This document shows positions 52,968 through 63,014 of a DNA stretch of 64,000 nucleotides, piece by piece. Positions within the stretch are counted from its first letter, which is position 1. The number at the start of each line of letters is the position of its first letter. The position numbers were made by a program, and so were the translations under genes. The DNA comes from Streptomyces hayashii (GTDB lineage Bacteria > Actinomycetota > Actinomycetes > Streptomycetales > Streptomycetaceae). The stretch covers positions 78,874 to 142,873 of the forward strand of contig NZ_JAHHIU010000081.1 in assembly GCF_024539815.1 (NCBI RefSeq), in the 5' to 3' direction. The notes beneath the pieces are model-generated. The model saw only the letters and a list, made by a program, of their open reading frames with translations, searched no databases and was not told the origin of the DNA.

Positions 52968-54185
52968 ATGACCACCACCACCCGGCCCACGACCCCCGGA
53001 CCCGTCTCCGACGAACTGACCGCCGACTTCTACCACTACGAGTCCCTGCTCCCGGACGAGGAGCGCAAGATCCTCCTCAAGGCCCGTGCCCTCATGCGCG
53101 ACCAGGTCAAGCCGCTGGTCAACGACAACTGGGCCAAGGGCGAGTTCCCCACGGAGCTCATCGCCCTGTTCCGGGAGAGCGGCCCGGCCGGTCTGCCCTA
53201 CGAGGGCTACGGCGAGCACCGGGCGGCCGCCGGCAACCTCCTGTCGGGCATGCTCGCCATGGAGATGGCCCGCACCGACGCCTCGGTGTCGACCTTCTTC
53301 GGCGTGCACAACGGTCTGGCCATGTACTCCGTCCACTCGGGCGGCGACCAGGAGCAGCGTGACCGCTGGCTCCCGGCGATGGCCGCGATGGACAAGATCG
53401 GCGCGTTCGCGATGACCGAGCCGCTCGGCGGCTCCGACGTCGCGGGCGGCATGCGCACCACCGCCCGCCGTGAGGGCGACACCTGGGTCCTCGACGGCGC
53501 GAAGAAGTGGATCGGCAACGCCACCTTCGCCGACTACGTCGTGGTGTGGGCCAGGGACGTCGACGACGACCACGTCAAGGGATTCGTCGTCGAGAAGGGC
53601 ACGCCCGGCTTCGACCCCGTGAAGATCGAGAACAAGCTCGCCTTCCGTATCGTCGAGAACGCGGAGATCACCCTGACCGACGTCCGGGTGCCGGAGGCGA
53701 ACCGCCTGCAGAACATCCGCTCCTTCCGCGACGTCGCCGAGATCCTGCGCGCGACCCGCGCCGGGGTCGCCTGGCAGGCGCTCGGCGTCATGACCGGCGC
53801 CTACGAACTGGCCCTGGACTACGCCCGTGAACGCCGTCAGTTCGGCCGGCCCATCGGCGGCTTCCAGCTCGTGCAGGACCTGCTGGTCAAGAGCCTCGGC
53901 AACATCACCGCGTCCTGGGGCATGCTCGTGCAACTCGCCCGCCTGCAGGACGCCGGCATCTTCCGCGACGAACACTCCGCCCTGGCCAAGGCGTTCGTCA
54001 CCGCGCGGATGCGTGAGGTCGTGGCCTGGAGCCGCGAGATCTTCGGCGGCAACGGCATCCTGCTGGACCACGACATCGCCCGCTTCTTCGCCGACGCCGA
54101 GGCGATCTACTCCTTCGAGGGCACCCGCGAGATGAACACGCTCATCGTCGGCAAGTCGATCACCGGCCAGAGCGCCTTCGTGTGA
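52968..54185 (+). CDS. Acyl-CoA dehydrogenase (glutaryl-CoA dehydrogenase-like)
   Basis: This 405-residue acyl-CoA dehydrogenase has FAMTEPLGGSDVAGGMRTTA in the middle domain and WVLDGAKKWIGNATFADYVV next to the flavin. The C-terminal part has RERRQFGRPIGGFQLVQDLL and YSFEGTREMNTLIVGKSITG, where FEGT holds the usual base position. The WIGN and GGNG pattern is closest to glutaryl-CoA-dehydrogenase-like enzymes, but it is longer at the N-terminus. It ends the operon; a 24-bp perfect hairpin follows. Confidence 0.9.
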   Translation: MTTTTRPTTPGPVSDELTADFYHYESLLPDEERKILLKARALMRDQVKPLVNDNWAKGEFPTELIALFRESGPAGLPYEGYGEHRAAAGNLLSGMLAMEMARTDASVSTFFGVHNGLAMYSVHSGGDQEQRDRWLPAMAAMDKIGAFAMTEPLGGSDVAGGMRTTARREGDTWVLDGAKKWIGNATFADYVVVWARDVDDDHVKGFVVEKGTPGFDPVKIENKLAFRIVENAEITLTDVRVPEANRLQNIRSFRDVAEILRATRAGVAWQALGVMTGAYELALDYARERRQFGRPIGGFQLVQDLLVKSLGNITASWGMLVQLARLQDAGIFRDEHSALAKAFVTARMREVVAWSREIFGGNGILLDHDIARFFADAEAIYSFEGTREMNTLIVGKSITGQSAFV

Positions 54186-54252
54186 ACCCGGGCGGTCCGG
54201 GTCCGCCCGGCCCCGGCCTTCGCGTCACCACCACTCCCCCGTACGGACAAAT

Positions 54253-54303
54253 CCCCGCATGGCCATGGCCCAGGTCCCCGACCTGGGCCATGGCCATGCG
54301 GGG
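54253..54303 (+). terminator. Perfect 24-bp hairpin after the catabolic operon
   Basis: Arms 54253-54276 and 54280-54303 are exact reverse complements around the loop CCC. Each arm contains GGCCATGGCC. It starts 68 bases after the last stop. It is one of the strongest hairpins in the window, with no T-tract. Confidence 0.85.
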
Positions 54304-54505
54304 AGAGAGGGAAGCGAACCGAGGGACGCTGTCGGACGGGCCCGGCCGACGGCGCGCTTCGCATCCGACGGTCCCCGTCGACACGCGAGGACAGGGGGGA
54401 GCCGGACGCCCGGCGAAAACCGACGGATTCGCCGGCGTCTCGTCCGGGAAAGGGACTCGGAGAATGTCATGAGCACGACTGCCCTTCCCCCACAAGGAGT
54501 CGATC

Positions 54506-55063
54506 ATGCACGTACGCACGCTGACCGGCGGGCTGGCCGCCGTCTGTGTGATCTCGTCGGCCCTGGCAGGCGGCCAGGCCGCGGCCGCCCCCCACACCTC
54601 GAACGCCCCGGCAGCCGCCCGAGTGGTGACCTATGACGCCGGGGGCTCCGCGGAGTTCCGGAGCGCCGTCGACCGAGGTGCGGCGATCTGGAACGAGAGC
54701 GTCGACGCCGTCCAGCTCCGGCCCGCCGCCGGGCAACGGGCCAACATACGCGTCCTCGCGGACAACGGCTGGCCGCGCGCCCTGCCGACCACCCTGGGCA
54801 GCGGCACGGTGTACATCGGACGCCAGGCCGTCGACGAGGGCTACGACACCGTCCGCATCTCCGCGCACGAACTCGGGCACATCCTGGGTCTGCCGGATCA
54901 CAAGCCCGGTCCGTGCTCCAGTCTGATGTCCGGCTCCAGCGCGGGCACCGCCTGCACGAACCCCTACCCGAATGCCGCGGAGAAGGCGGAGGTCGAGGGG
55001 AACTTCGGCCGCGGCCTCGTCGGCCGGGCGCCTGCGGCGCGCGCCGAGGCGATCGTGGACTGA
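54506..55063 (+). CDS. snpA: Snapalysin-like secreted zinc metalloprotease
   Basis: This 185-residue M7-family protease has a signal peptide at residues 1-28 (LTGGLAAVCVISSALAGG), a short pro-part and the catalytic domain. HELGHILGLPD gives His121, Glu122, His125 and Asp131, the HExxHxxGxxD zinc motif peculiar to snapalysins. CSSLMSG is the met-turn region, with Cys pairs nearby. It is secreted and cleaves milk-type proteins in known homologues. No divergent lysR gene accompanies it, unlike the classical snpA/mprA arrangement. Confidence 0.9.
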   Translation: MHVRTLTGGLAAVCVISSALAGGQAAAAPHTSNAPAAARVVTYDAGGSAEFRSAVDRGAAIWNESVDAVQLRPAAGQRANIRVLADNGWPRALPTTLGSGTVYIGRQAVDEGYDTVRISAHELGHILGLPDHKPGPCSSLMSGSSAGTACTNPYPNAAEKAEVEGNFGRGLVGRAPAARAEAIVD

Positions 55064-55083
55064 CCCGCCTGCCGCGCCGCAGA

Positions 55084-55116
55084 GCGCCGGTGCCTGTTCG
55101 GCACAGGCGCCGGCGC
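55084..55116 (+). terminator. Terminator after snapalysin
   Basis: GCGCCGGTGCCTGT at 55084-55097 pairs with 55103-55116 (14 bp with one G-U pair, loop TCGGC) 20 bases after the snapalysin stop. The rest of the gap to 55403 shows no gene. Confidence 0.75.
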
Positions 55117-55403
55117 GAACCGACGGCGGCCTCCTCGTCGTCATGCCGACACCGTGACCGGGTCAGGCTGCCGCGACGACCGGGACCCGTGCTTTTCGAT
55201 CAGTGGTCGCCGGACTCCGCGAAGCCCGTGCACCCCTGATCTTCCCGTCGCCGTCGCGCCCGGCGGAGTCCGCCGCCCCCGGGCACGACGGCCGAGACAC
55301 CGCACCGCACCGCAACCGCGGTGGCCGAAAATGTGTCTCCCCACGCGTGGCTCGATGCTCGGAGAGCGAATCCCGGGCCGCTCGGCCGCATTGGGGGGAT
55401 GGA

Positions 55404-57056
55404 ATGGACACATGGGCAGTGCCCGGCTACGCCGAGTCGCTGGAACTCGGGGCAGGGGCCAGCGGACGGGTCGTGCTGGCCGTGCACGAGGAGACCGGTG
55501 TCCCGGTCGCGGTCAAGTACCTCAGCGAGTCACTGCGCACCCGGCCGGGCTTCGTGCACGGGTTCAGGGCGGAGGCGCGGCTGCTCGGCGGACTGGAGAG
55601 CTCCTTCGTCGCCGAGTTGTACGAGTACGTCGAAAGCCCGCACGGCGCCGCCATCGTGATGGAACTGGTGGACGGCGTCTCGTTGCGAACCCTGCTGTCC
55701 CGGGCTGCCCCGCTCGACCCCGAGGCCGCCCTCGTGGTCCTCAAGGGATCGCTGCTCGGTCTGGCCGACGCACACCGCGTCGGCGTCGTCCACCGTGACT
55801 ACAAGCCGGAGAACGTCCTGGTCGTGCCGGACGGATCGTCCAGGCTCGTCGACTTCGGGATCGCGGTGGACGTCGGCGCCAGCGCCGGCGCGGCCGGGAC
55901 CCCCTCCTACATGGCCCCGGAGCAGTGGACCGGCGCCCCCGCCTCGCCCGCCGCCGACGTGTACGCCGCCACCGCCACGTTCTTCGAGTGTCTGACGAGC
56001 CGCAGGCCCTACTCGGGCGACAACCTCGCCGAGCTCGCCCTGAAGCACGTCGACGCGCCGATCCCCACCGACGAGGCCCCCGAGCCGGTGCGGGACCTGG
56101 TGCGGCGCGGCCTCGCCAAGGACCCGGCGGAACGGCCCGCCGACGCCGAGGCGTTCGTCACGGAGCTGGAGGCGGCGGCCGGCGCCGCCTACGGGCCCGA
56201 CTGGGAAGAACGCGGCCGCGGCCGCCTCGCCGCGCTGGTGGCGCTGGTTCCGCTGCTGCTGCCCTCGGCCCGCAGCGCCCCGCGGACCACCACGGACACC
56301 GCGCGCACGGTCCTGAGCAGCGAACCGGCCCTCGGAGGGGCGCGGTCGTGGCTGCCCGGCCGGTCGGGGATGCTCGTGTCCGGTGCGGCCGTGCTCCTGG
56401 GCGTCCTCCTGTCCTACGGCCTCCGGCACGCTCCGGAGGCGAATCCACGGCAGGCCGTCCAGGCCCTGGCCACCACCAGTGCCCGGCCCGCCGTGGATCC
56501 GGGAGAGTCCGCCGCTCCGACCGCATCGGCCCCGTCTTCCTCGCCCCCGACGTCCACCGCGTCGCCGACCGCGTCGCCCAGCCTGTCGGCGTCCGCCACG
56601 GCGACCGACGGCGCCGATGGCGGCGATCCCTCGGCGTCCGCCACCACGACTGCGCCCGAGGAGACGACGACCGGCGCGCCGACCGCCGAGTCGACGCCGA
56701 CGACGGCCGCCCCGAGCCCGCCGTCCGCTCCCTCGGTCAAGGCAGTCGCGGTGACCGACTTCCGGCAGACGGGATCGACGACCGCCACCGCGACCATCGA
56801 CATCACGACCGACGGAACCGGCCCGTTCTCCCTGACCGTCTCGTGGTTCACCAGCGACACCGGCAGAGGGCTCGGTTCACCGGACGGCACGTCCCAGACG
56901 TTCCGGCGCAGCGGCGCCACCCGGTACACCCTCACCGCCGACCACAGCTTCGGCGACGCAGGCTGTTACTGGGCCGTAGGGGCCGCCACCGACCCCGCCT
57001 CCGCCGACGGCGGCGGCTCGCAGCAGCTTCTGACCAGGCGGTGTGAGATCCGATGA
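55404..57056 (+). CDS. Transmembrane Ser/Thr protein kinase
   Basis: This 550-residue kinase has its catalytic domain at residues 9-262: Gly loop LGAGASGRVVL, Lys38 in VAVKYL, Asp132 in HRDYKPENV, Asp150 in DFG, and APE at 171-173. A hydrophobic region (275-290) and a clear membrane helix (322-340, MLVSGAAVLLGVLLSYG) follow. Next come a Ser/Thr/Ala/Pro-rich extracellular stalk and a beta-rich C-terminal sensor of about 100 residues (VAVTDFRQTGSTTATATIDI). The ATG at 55404 has a G-rich site; longer frames to 55203 have none. ATGA couples it to the next membrane protein. Confidence 0.87.
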   Translation: MDTWAVPGYAESLELGAGASGRVVLAVHEETGVPVAVKYLSESLRTRPGFVHGFRAEARLLGGLESSFVAELYEYVESPHGAAIVMELVDGVSLRTLLSRAAPLDPEAALVVLKGSLLGLADAHRVGVVHRDYKPENVLVVPDGSSRLVDFGIAVDVGASAGAAGTPSYMAPEQWTGAPASPAADVYAATATFFECLTSRRPYSGDNLAELALKHVDAPIPTDEAPEPVRDLVRRGLAKDPAERPADAEAFVTELEAAAGAAYGPDWEERGRGRLAALVALVPLLLPSARSAPRTTTDTARTVLSSEPALGGARSWLPGRSGMLVSGAAVLLGVLLSYGLRHAPEANPRQAVQALATTSARPAVDPGESAAPTASAPSSSPPTSTASPTASPSLSASATATDGADGGDPSASATTTAPEETTTGAPTAESTPTTAAPSPPSAPSVKAVAVTDFRQTGSTTATATIDITTDGTGPFSLTVSWFTSDTGRGLGSPDGTSQTFRRSGATRYTLTADHSFGDAGCYWAVGAATDPASADGGGSQQLLTRRCEIR

Positions 57057-57844
57057 CCGTGCCCCACGACCGCGCTCCCGCATCCGCCGAGGACCGCGAG
57101 CCCACCCGGGCGTCCGGTCCCGCCGCCGTGCGCCCGCCGAGCGCCGAACCCGGCCCCGACGACGCCGAGTACAGCGCCACCGTGCTGGCCAGTCACTGGA
57201 TCCAGCGGCCGTACGAGCCGGACGCCACGCTCGTCGAGCCGCCGTCCCCGCAGACCCCGGCAACGCCGACACCCACACCCACACGGCCGCTGACACAGAC
57301 GCCGGCGACGACGTGGACGCCCACGCGGACGGCCACACCGGATCGAGTCGAAGGCGCCCTGCTGCGTTTCGGTCCGGGCGTGACCGCCGCCACGCTCACA
57401 CGACGTACCGACAGGACGCTGCCCGCCCTGCCGGCTCATCCCGCGCCCTCGCGCCGACGTCCGCGCAGACATGCCCTGCCCGCGCTGGTACTGATCTGCG
57501 TCATCGCGCTCCTCGCCTGGCAGCGTCTCGGACCGCCTCTCACCACGGGCGCGGTGCGGGTCACCGCCCGGCCGACGGTTCTGGGCTGCGGCGGCACCGC
57601 GGACATCGTCGGCCTCGTCGCGACGAACGGCCGTCCGGGCACGCTCTCGTACCGCTGGACCCGAAGCGACGGCACGGAATCGGGCGTGCTGCGGGAAGTC
57701 CTGGTCCGGGGCCGCAAGCAGGCGCGCCTGCACCTGCTGTGGACCTTCCAGGGCAAGGGCCGCTACGCGGCGCGGGCCGAACTGCACGTCCTCTCCCCCA
57801 GCGACCGCACGGTCGTCGCCGGGCTCACCTACGACTGCCCCTGA
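57053..57844 (+). CDS. Single-pass membrane protein coupled to the kinase
   Basis: This 263-residue protein has a long Pro/Thr-rich cytoplasmic N-terminus (about 1-135) with TPTPTPTRPLTQTPATTWTP, possible kinase targets. One membrane helix follows at about 140-158 (ALPALVLICVIALLAWQRLG), then an extracellular beta domain with GCGGTADIVGLVATNGRPGT and a final Cys that may pair with the first. The C-terminal domain resembles that of the kinase's sensor in layout, so the two may form a sensing pair (inference). No family was recognised. Confidence 0.7.
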   Translation: MTVPHDRAPASAEDREPTRASGPAAVRPPSAEPGPDDAEYSATVLASHWIQRPYEPDATLVEPPSPQTPATPTPTPTRPLTQTPATTWTPTRTATPDRVEGALLRFGPGVTAATLTRRTDRTLPALPAHPAPSRRRPRRHALPALVLICVIALLAWQRLGPPLTTGAVRVTARPTVLGCGGTADIVGLVATNGRPGTLSYRWTRSDGTESGVLREVLVRGRKQARLHLLWTFQGKGRYAARAELHVLSPSDRTVVAGLTYDCP

Positions 57845-57937
57845 CCGGCTGAAAGGTCCCGCTCGGAACCTGTCCACATTCCGGACAGTACGGACGTCGC
57901 CGGCCGGCACGAGGTCCGTCCGGTCGGTTCTCCGGGG

Positions 57938-58528
57938 TCACCCCTCCCGCGCCTGCGGGGTCACGGTCAGGTCGAGGGTGAACGCCGCCCGCGCTGCTCC
58001 CGCCAGGTCCGGAGCCTTCGCCAGCGCGCTGATGTGGGTGCTGCCATTGCGGGCGCCCGCGGACCGCAGCGAGGCGTGCGCGGTGCCGTCGGCGTCCACT
58101 CGCCACCCGGACACCATGACGAAAGCCGGCGCGGAACTGCGTACGGCCGTCCACCGCTTGTCATCCGCGCGGGCCTGGAGCACCAGTGACACCACCGTTC
58201 CGGGTCGCACGCACAACTGCCGTCGGGGCGCATCGTCGGGCGCAACGGTGACCTCCGTCCGTCCCGCGACACAGCCGTCGGCCGGAGGCGGGGACGAGAC
58301 GGCGGGTGCGGACGGCTTCGGCCCCGCAGGGCTCGCGGCGTCGGTCGCGGTCGGGGAGCCGGGCGCGGGCGGGACAGGAGAAGCGGAGCTGTTCGTCGGC
58401 GCGCTGCGCGGCGGCTCGGTCGAGCGGTTCCCGGACGCTCCTCCGTCGGAACCCCCACCGGGCGACGTGCTGCACGCGGCCAGGACGACCACCACGGGCA
58501 CGATCCGTCCTGCGGCCCACCACCGCAT
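57938..58528 (-). CDS. Lipoprotein of unknown function
   Basis: This 196-residue protein has a lipoprotein signal (VPVVVVLAACSTSPGGG, lipobox LAAC), a Ser/Pro/Ala-rich linker to about residue 75 and a small C-terminal beta domain (CVAGRTEVTVAPDDAPRRQL to FTLDLTVTP). That domain's pattern (CVRPGTVVSLVLQAR, disulphide Cys pair) resembles the extracellular domains of the neighbouring kinase pair. The ATG at 58528 sits directly after a GGGAG stretch. It is convergent with the kinase operon. Function unknown. Confidence 0.72.
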   Translation of the reverse strand: MRWWAAGRIVPVVVVLAACSTSPGGGSDGGASGNRSTEPPRSAPTNSSASPVPPAPGSPTATDAASPAGPKPSAPAVSSPPPADGCVAGRTEVTVAPDDAPRRQLCVRPGTVVSLVLQARADDKRWTAVRSSAPAFVMVSGWRVDADGTAHASLRSAGARNGSTHISALAKAPDLAGAARAAFTLDLTVTPQAREG

Positions 58529-58675
58529 CTCCCACCCCCCAGTCCGCTGATCCGGCTCCCAGCATGCCCTACGGCGGGAGCGTGGCCGGGCACGGCAGAC
58601 CTTCATTTGCTCTTCGGGTCTCGGGTCGGCGCCGAGCTACGGCGTCGCTCGTTCACGCCTCCGTAACTGCCGGGC

Positions 58676-58969
58676 TCAGGCGTTGGCGTGGCGCGGGGCG
58701 ACCGCGTGTCGCCGTGCGCCGCGGTGCGCAGTGCTGCCCGCCGCAGCGGGCTGGAGGCGTTGCAGCCACAAGGAGGCCGTCGCCAGCAGGCCGGTGAAAA
58801 CCGCCAGGAGGAGTACGGAGACCCACATCTGTCGGCTCGCGGGGTGGGTCCATGCGGTCCAGGCCGTCGCGGCCGTCCACAACACGACTCCTGCCGCGTA
58901 GAAGGCGCGGATCCGGCGCAACTGCCGCACGGCCCGCAGGGAAACCGGGTGATCAGTCTTCGGTGCCAT
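58676..58969 (-). CDS. Small two-helix membrane protein
   Basis: This 97-residue protein has two membrane helices (AFYAAGVVLWTAATAWTAW, VSVLLLAVFTGLLATASLWL) and a basic C-terminus. A G-rich ribosome site precedes the ATG. No family was recognised. It lies downstream of a zinc-ribbon gene on the same strand. Confidence 0.65.
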   Translation of the reverse strand: MAPKTDHPVSLRAVRQLRRIRAFYAAGVVLWTAATAWTAWTHPASRQMWVSVLLLAVFTGLLATASLWLQRLQPAAAGSTAHRGARRHAVAPRHANA

Positions 58970-59033
58970 GGCGACCGTGTACCCCCGTGCTCGCGGTTAA
59001 GCCGGTGAGGTTCCGATGCCGTTCCGCTCGGGT

Positions 59034-59222
59034 CTACGGTCGCTGATCGGCGTGGCCTTCCAAGTCGCGCCGTACTGCTGCGCCTTGGTCGTCGACGAGC
59101 CCTGCCTCGTCCGGGAGATCCAGGACGCTGCCGCAGTGGCTGCACAGTTTCCCGTCCTCGGCCGGCGTGCCGCACGCCTTGCAGAATCGGTTGCCCTTCT
59201 CGTTCTCACTCTGCTGCGTCAT
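59034..59222 (-). CDS. Small zinc-ribbon protein
   Basis: This 62-residue protein has two Cys pairs, FCKACGTPAEDGKLCSHCGS, in the first half, a rubredoxin-like zinc ribbon. The rest is acidic and probably flexible. GGGAG lies just upstream of the ATG at 59222. The longer frame on this strand is not credible. It is too short to assign a function; such proteins often serve as binding adaptors. Confidence 0.68.
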   Translation of the reverse strand: MTQQSENEKGNRFCKACGTPAEDGKLCSHCGSVLDLPDEAGLVDDQGAAVRRDLEGHADQRP

Positions 59223-59452
59223 GACTCTCCCTGGCGGGGTGGACGGTGGAGGATGCGGAGTACCCACGGCGCGCGCGTTGATTCTCCGCGGTGTCTGCCT
59301 CACTTCTGCATCGCCGCGCTGCGAGCGGCGGGCGGGGCCCGGTGCCTTCAGCGGGGGTTGCCGGCGCACGGGAGCGGCATGTCGATGCGCGGTGACGCGC
59401 CGGCCCCGTACATCGCCGTGCAGCGCCGTTCGGCCGGCCCGGCGTTCGGCGG

Positions 59453-60067
59453 TCAGCCGGGCGGGCGGTGGCGGATGCGCAGCGCCAGTGCCAGGCACAC
59501 CGTGGTGGCGGCGATGGCGAGTGCAGCGTACAGCCGTGCGTACGGGGTGGCCGCCACCGGCGCCTGCGCCGCGAGCAGGACGATCGCGGTCGCGGCGGCC
59601 GCCGCGAGTGCGGGAGTCGCCTGCGGCCGGCCGGGCGGGGCCGTGGAGCCGGCCGTCCACGGGTCGGTGACGAGCAGGTAGGCGAGCAGCAGCGCGGCGA
59701 TGCAGACGACCAGCCAGAGCGCGGGGCCGGTGGCCGCCGCGACCGCGATCGCCGCGGCCGGCAGCACGGTCGTCCTGCGGCGGGCCGCGACGGTCCGCCA
59801 GCGCGCCGAGGTCGCCACGGGGCGTGCGTCGACCATGGGAGCGGCCCACCACGCGGCCGCAGCCGCGACGAGCACCAGCGCCCTGGCCAACAGCGACGCG
59901 TGCAGGGCGGCCGGCGGATCGCAGGCGGCGACGGCGAGGGCCGTTCCGAGCAGTCGGTCGGTGAGGCGGGAGGTGAGACGCGCCCTGAGCCGGGCGGCTC
60001 GGCTGCCGGGAGGGCGCCGGCCGGGCCGCCGGGCGGACCGGGCGGACCGGGCGGAGGCGGTGGTCAT
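59453..60067 (-). CDS. Membrane protein at the end of the MoxR operon
   Basis: This 204-residue protein has four to five membrane helices (LARALVLVAAAAAWWAAP, VLPAAAIAVAAATGPALW, LVVCIAALLLAYLLV, AAAAATAIVLLAAQAP, AALAIAATTVCLALAL) and an Arg-rich N-terminus. It overlaps the DUF58 gene by ATGA and is therefore the last gene of this operon. Composition is typical of accessory membrane components of MoxR loci. Family not named. Confidence 0.75.
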   Translation of the reverse strand: MTTASARSARSARRPGRRPPGSRAARLRARLTSRLTDRLLGTALAVAACDPPAALHASLLARALVLVAAAAAWWAAPMVDARPVATSARWRTVAARRRTTVLPAAAIAVAAATGPALWLVVCIAALLLAYLLVTDPWTAGSTAPPGRPQATPALAAAAATAIVLLAAQAPVAATPYARLYAALAIAATTVCLALALRIRHRPPG

Positions 60068-61406
60068 CGGGTCCCTCCGTGGATGCGGGCGCGCAGCAGC
60101 GGTGCGAGGGCGAGGTCGAGGGTCTCGCCGGGCCGGTGGGCGACGACCGCGATGCCGCGTTCCACGAGGGCGAAGCGCATGGCGTCGCGGTCGGCCCGCC
60201 ACAGCCGCAGCGCGAGTTCCCCCTCGGTGTCTCCGGGTTCCACGACCGGGTCGCCGGTGGGGATCTCGATGACGACCATCGGGTCGGCGCGTCCGCGCAT
60301 CTGGTTCAGGACGTCGAATATCCGCTGGTCGGTGAGCGGCGTGAACACGTACACCAGCGCCCCCGCGGGCAGGGCCGGCGGAGGGAGCGGGCTGAGGCCC
60401 TCCGTGCGGTACGCGCGGTCCTTGCGGACCTCCAGCACGCTCTCGACGATGCGGTAGAAGTAGCCCTGGCCGCTGCCCGGTTGCAGCCAGCGGGTCGCCC
60501 CGCCGACCGACACGACGCCGACCCGGTCGTGGGTGCGCAGATAGGCGCGGACCAGTCCGGCGGCGGCCCTGAAGGTCTCGTCGAGCGAGGACACGCCGGT
60601 GATCGGGTCGACCACGTCCATGAGCACGTCCAGCAGCACCACGGTGTCGGCGGTGCGCTCCGCGGCGAACTGATGGACCTGCAGGTCGCCGCGGCGGGTG
60701 GTGGCCGGCCAGTGGATCCGGCGCTGCCGTTCGCCGCGCACATGGGGGTGTACTCCGGTGACCTCGACGCCCTCTCCGCGCTGCACGGCGGTGTGCTCGC
60801 CGAGCCGGTGCGGCAGCCGGACCGGGATGGGGGTGAGGCCGGCGTGTTCGGGCACCGGGAAGACGGCGATGTCGCCGAGTTCGACTCGTACGGTGCGGCG
60901 GGCCAGGCCACCGCGGTCGTAGACGTCGACGTCGACCGTGCCGAGCGTCCAGCGGCCCCAGCGCTGCGCTGTCAGGACGAGCTCGACGCGACGGGGGCCG
61001 ACCGCGAGATGGTCGAGCCGGACCCCGTGACCGAGGGTGACGCCGGGGTCCAGGCGGCCGGCGTCGCCGTCGTAGGCCACCGCGATCCGCACCGTCACCC
61101 GCTCGCCCTCGAAGCACCGCCGCGGCTGCACCTCGGCCTCGGCCGTCACCGTGTCCGGGCGCGGCCCGCTCGGAACGGCGAGGGCGAGCAGCACCAGCGG
61201 TCCCGCGGCGAGAGCAAGCAGCCAGGGGCGCCCGGTGACCAGCGCGGCGGCCAGCGCGACGACGGCCAACGTGCCCAGTCGCAGGGCGCGTTCGCCGGCG
61301 CGCCGGCCCGGCGGGGGCGCCGGCGGGGGTTCGAGGGCAGCGTCCTGGCCGCCGTTCAGCGCGCGGTGCGCGGCCGCCGCCGCTCTGCGGGCCGGCACCG
61401 GCTCCG

Positions 61407-61410
<4 letters not shown>
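60064..61410 (-). CDS. DUF58 (von Willebrand-like) membrane-associated protein
   Basis: This 448-residue protein is of the DUF58 family, the usual partner of MoxR ATPases. The N-terminus has two membrane helices (LGTLAVVALAAALVTG, PWLLALAAGPLVLLALAV), then a beta domain with PRRCFEGERVTVRIAVAY. The DUF58 signature is GVEVTGVHPHVRGERQRRIH, with WPATTRRGDLQVHQF following and the A-domain-like VVLLDVLMDVVDP after it. The ATG at 61410 overlaps the moxR stop. It is proposed to act in complex assembly or cell-wall-related chaperoning with MoxR. Confidence 0.9.
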
Positions 61411-62414
<1,004 letters not shown>

Positions 62415-62477
62415 GATCGGATCCTCACAGGGCGGTGTCGGGTGTACGGGGTGCGGGTTCGGCCGCCGAGCCACCGG

Positions 62478-63014
62478 TCACAGGGCTTCCAGGCGGTCGA
62501 GCAGGGAGCGCAGGACGGGCTCGGGGAGCGTGGGCCGCGGTGGGTACGACTCGGGATCGATCCACGGCCACAGTTCGGCGCCGACGAGCGCCCGGGCCTG
62601 CTGCGGGTTCCGGTACATCGCCACGCCGTGCCGTTCGGCCAGCCGGGCGGCGAACAGCCGTTGCAACTGCGGCCGCATGACGGTGCGCAGGTGCGGTTCG
62701 CCGTCGTCCGCGAGGGTCTCGGTCACGATGCGCTCCCATCCGCCGAGCGCCGGGGCCCGGCGGCCCAGCAGACGCACCGGCCTGCGGTGCCCGCTGTCCT
62801 GGGAGGCGGCGCCCACGGCATGGCGCCCCAGGACCAGCGCGGCAGCGGTGATGAGGGCGAGGCCGGTGGCGGCCGCGGCGACGCCGTCGGCCAGGGCGAG
62901 CAGCACTTCGGTCGCGACGGCGACGGCGCCCAGCACGGTCAGCGAGTGACGTGCCGAACCGGGGTCCCGCAGCAGGGAGTCGACCATGCTCCGGACCCGT
63001 CCGAACGGCGTCAT
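62478..63014 (-). CDS. Membrane protein of the MoxR operon
   Basis: This 178-residue protein has two adjacent membrane helices (LTVLGAVAVATEVLLALADG, AAAATGLALITAAALVLGRH) and a soluble C-terminal region (GWERIVTETLADDGEPHLRT, RLFAARLAERHGVAMYRNPQ) that resembles those found next to DUF4129 genes. Its start overlaps the DUF4129 stop (ATGA). No family name can be given with certainty. Confidence 0.75.
   Translation of the reverse strand: MTPFGRVRSMVDSLLRDPGSARHSLTVLGAVAVATEVLLALADGVAAAATGLALITAAALVLGRHAVGAASQDSGHRRPVRLLGRRAPALGGWERIVTETLADDGEPHLRTVMRPQLQRLFAARLAERHGVAMYRNPQQARALVGAELWPWIDPESYPPRPTLPEPVLRSLLDRLEAL

Noticed and set aside
57870..57888. CTGTCC-N7-GGACAG dyad after the kinase-coupled membrane protein as a second TetR operator
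   Set aside because: The half-sites resemble the CGGAC sites at 28.8 kb only partly and the spacing differs. It is more likely a weak terminator between convergent genes.
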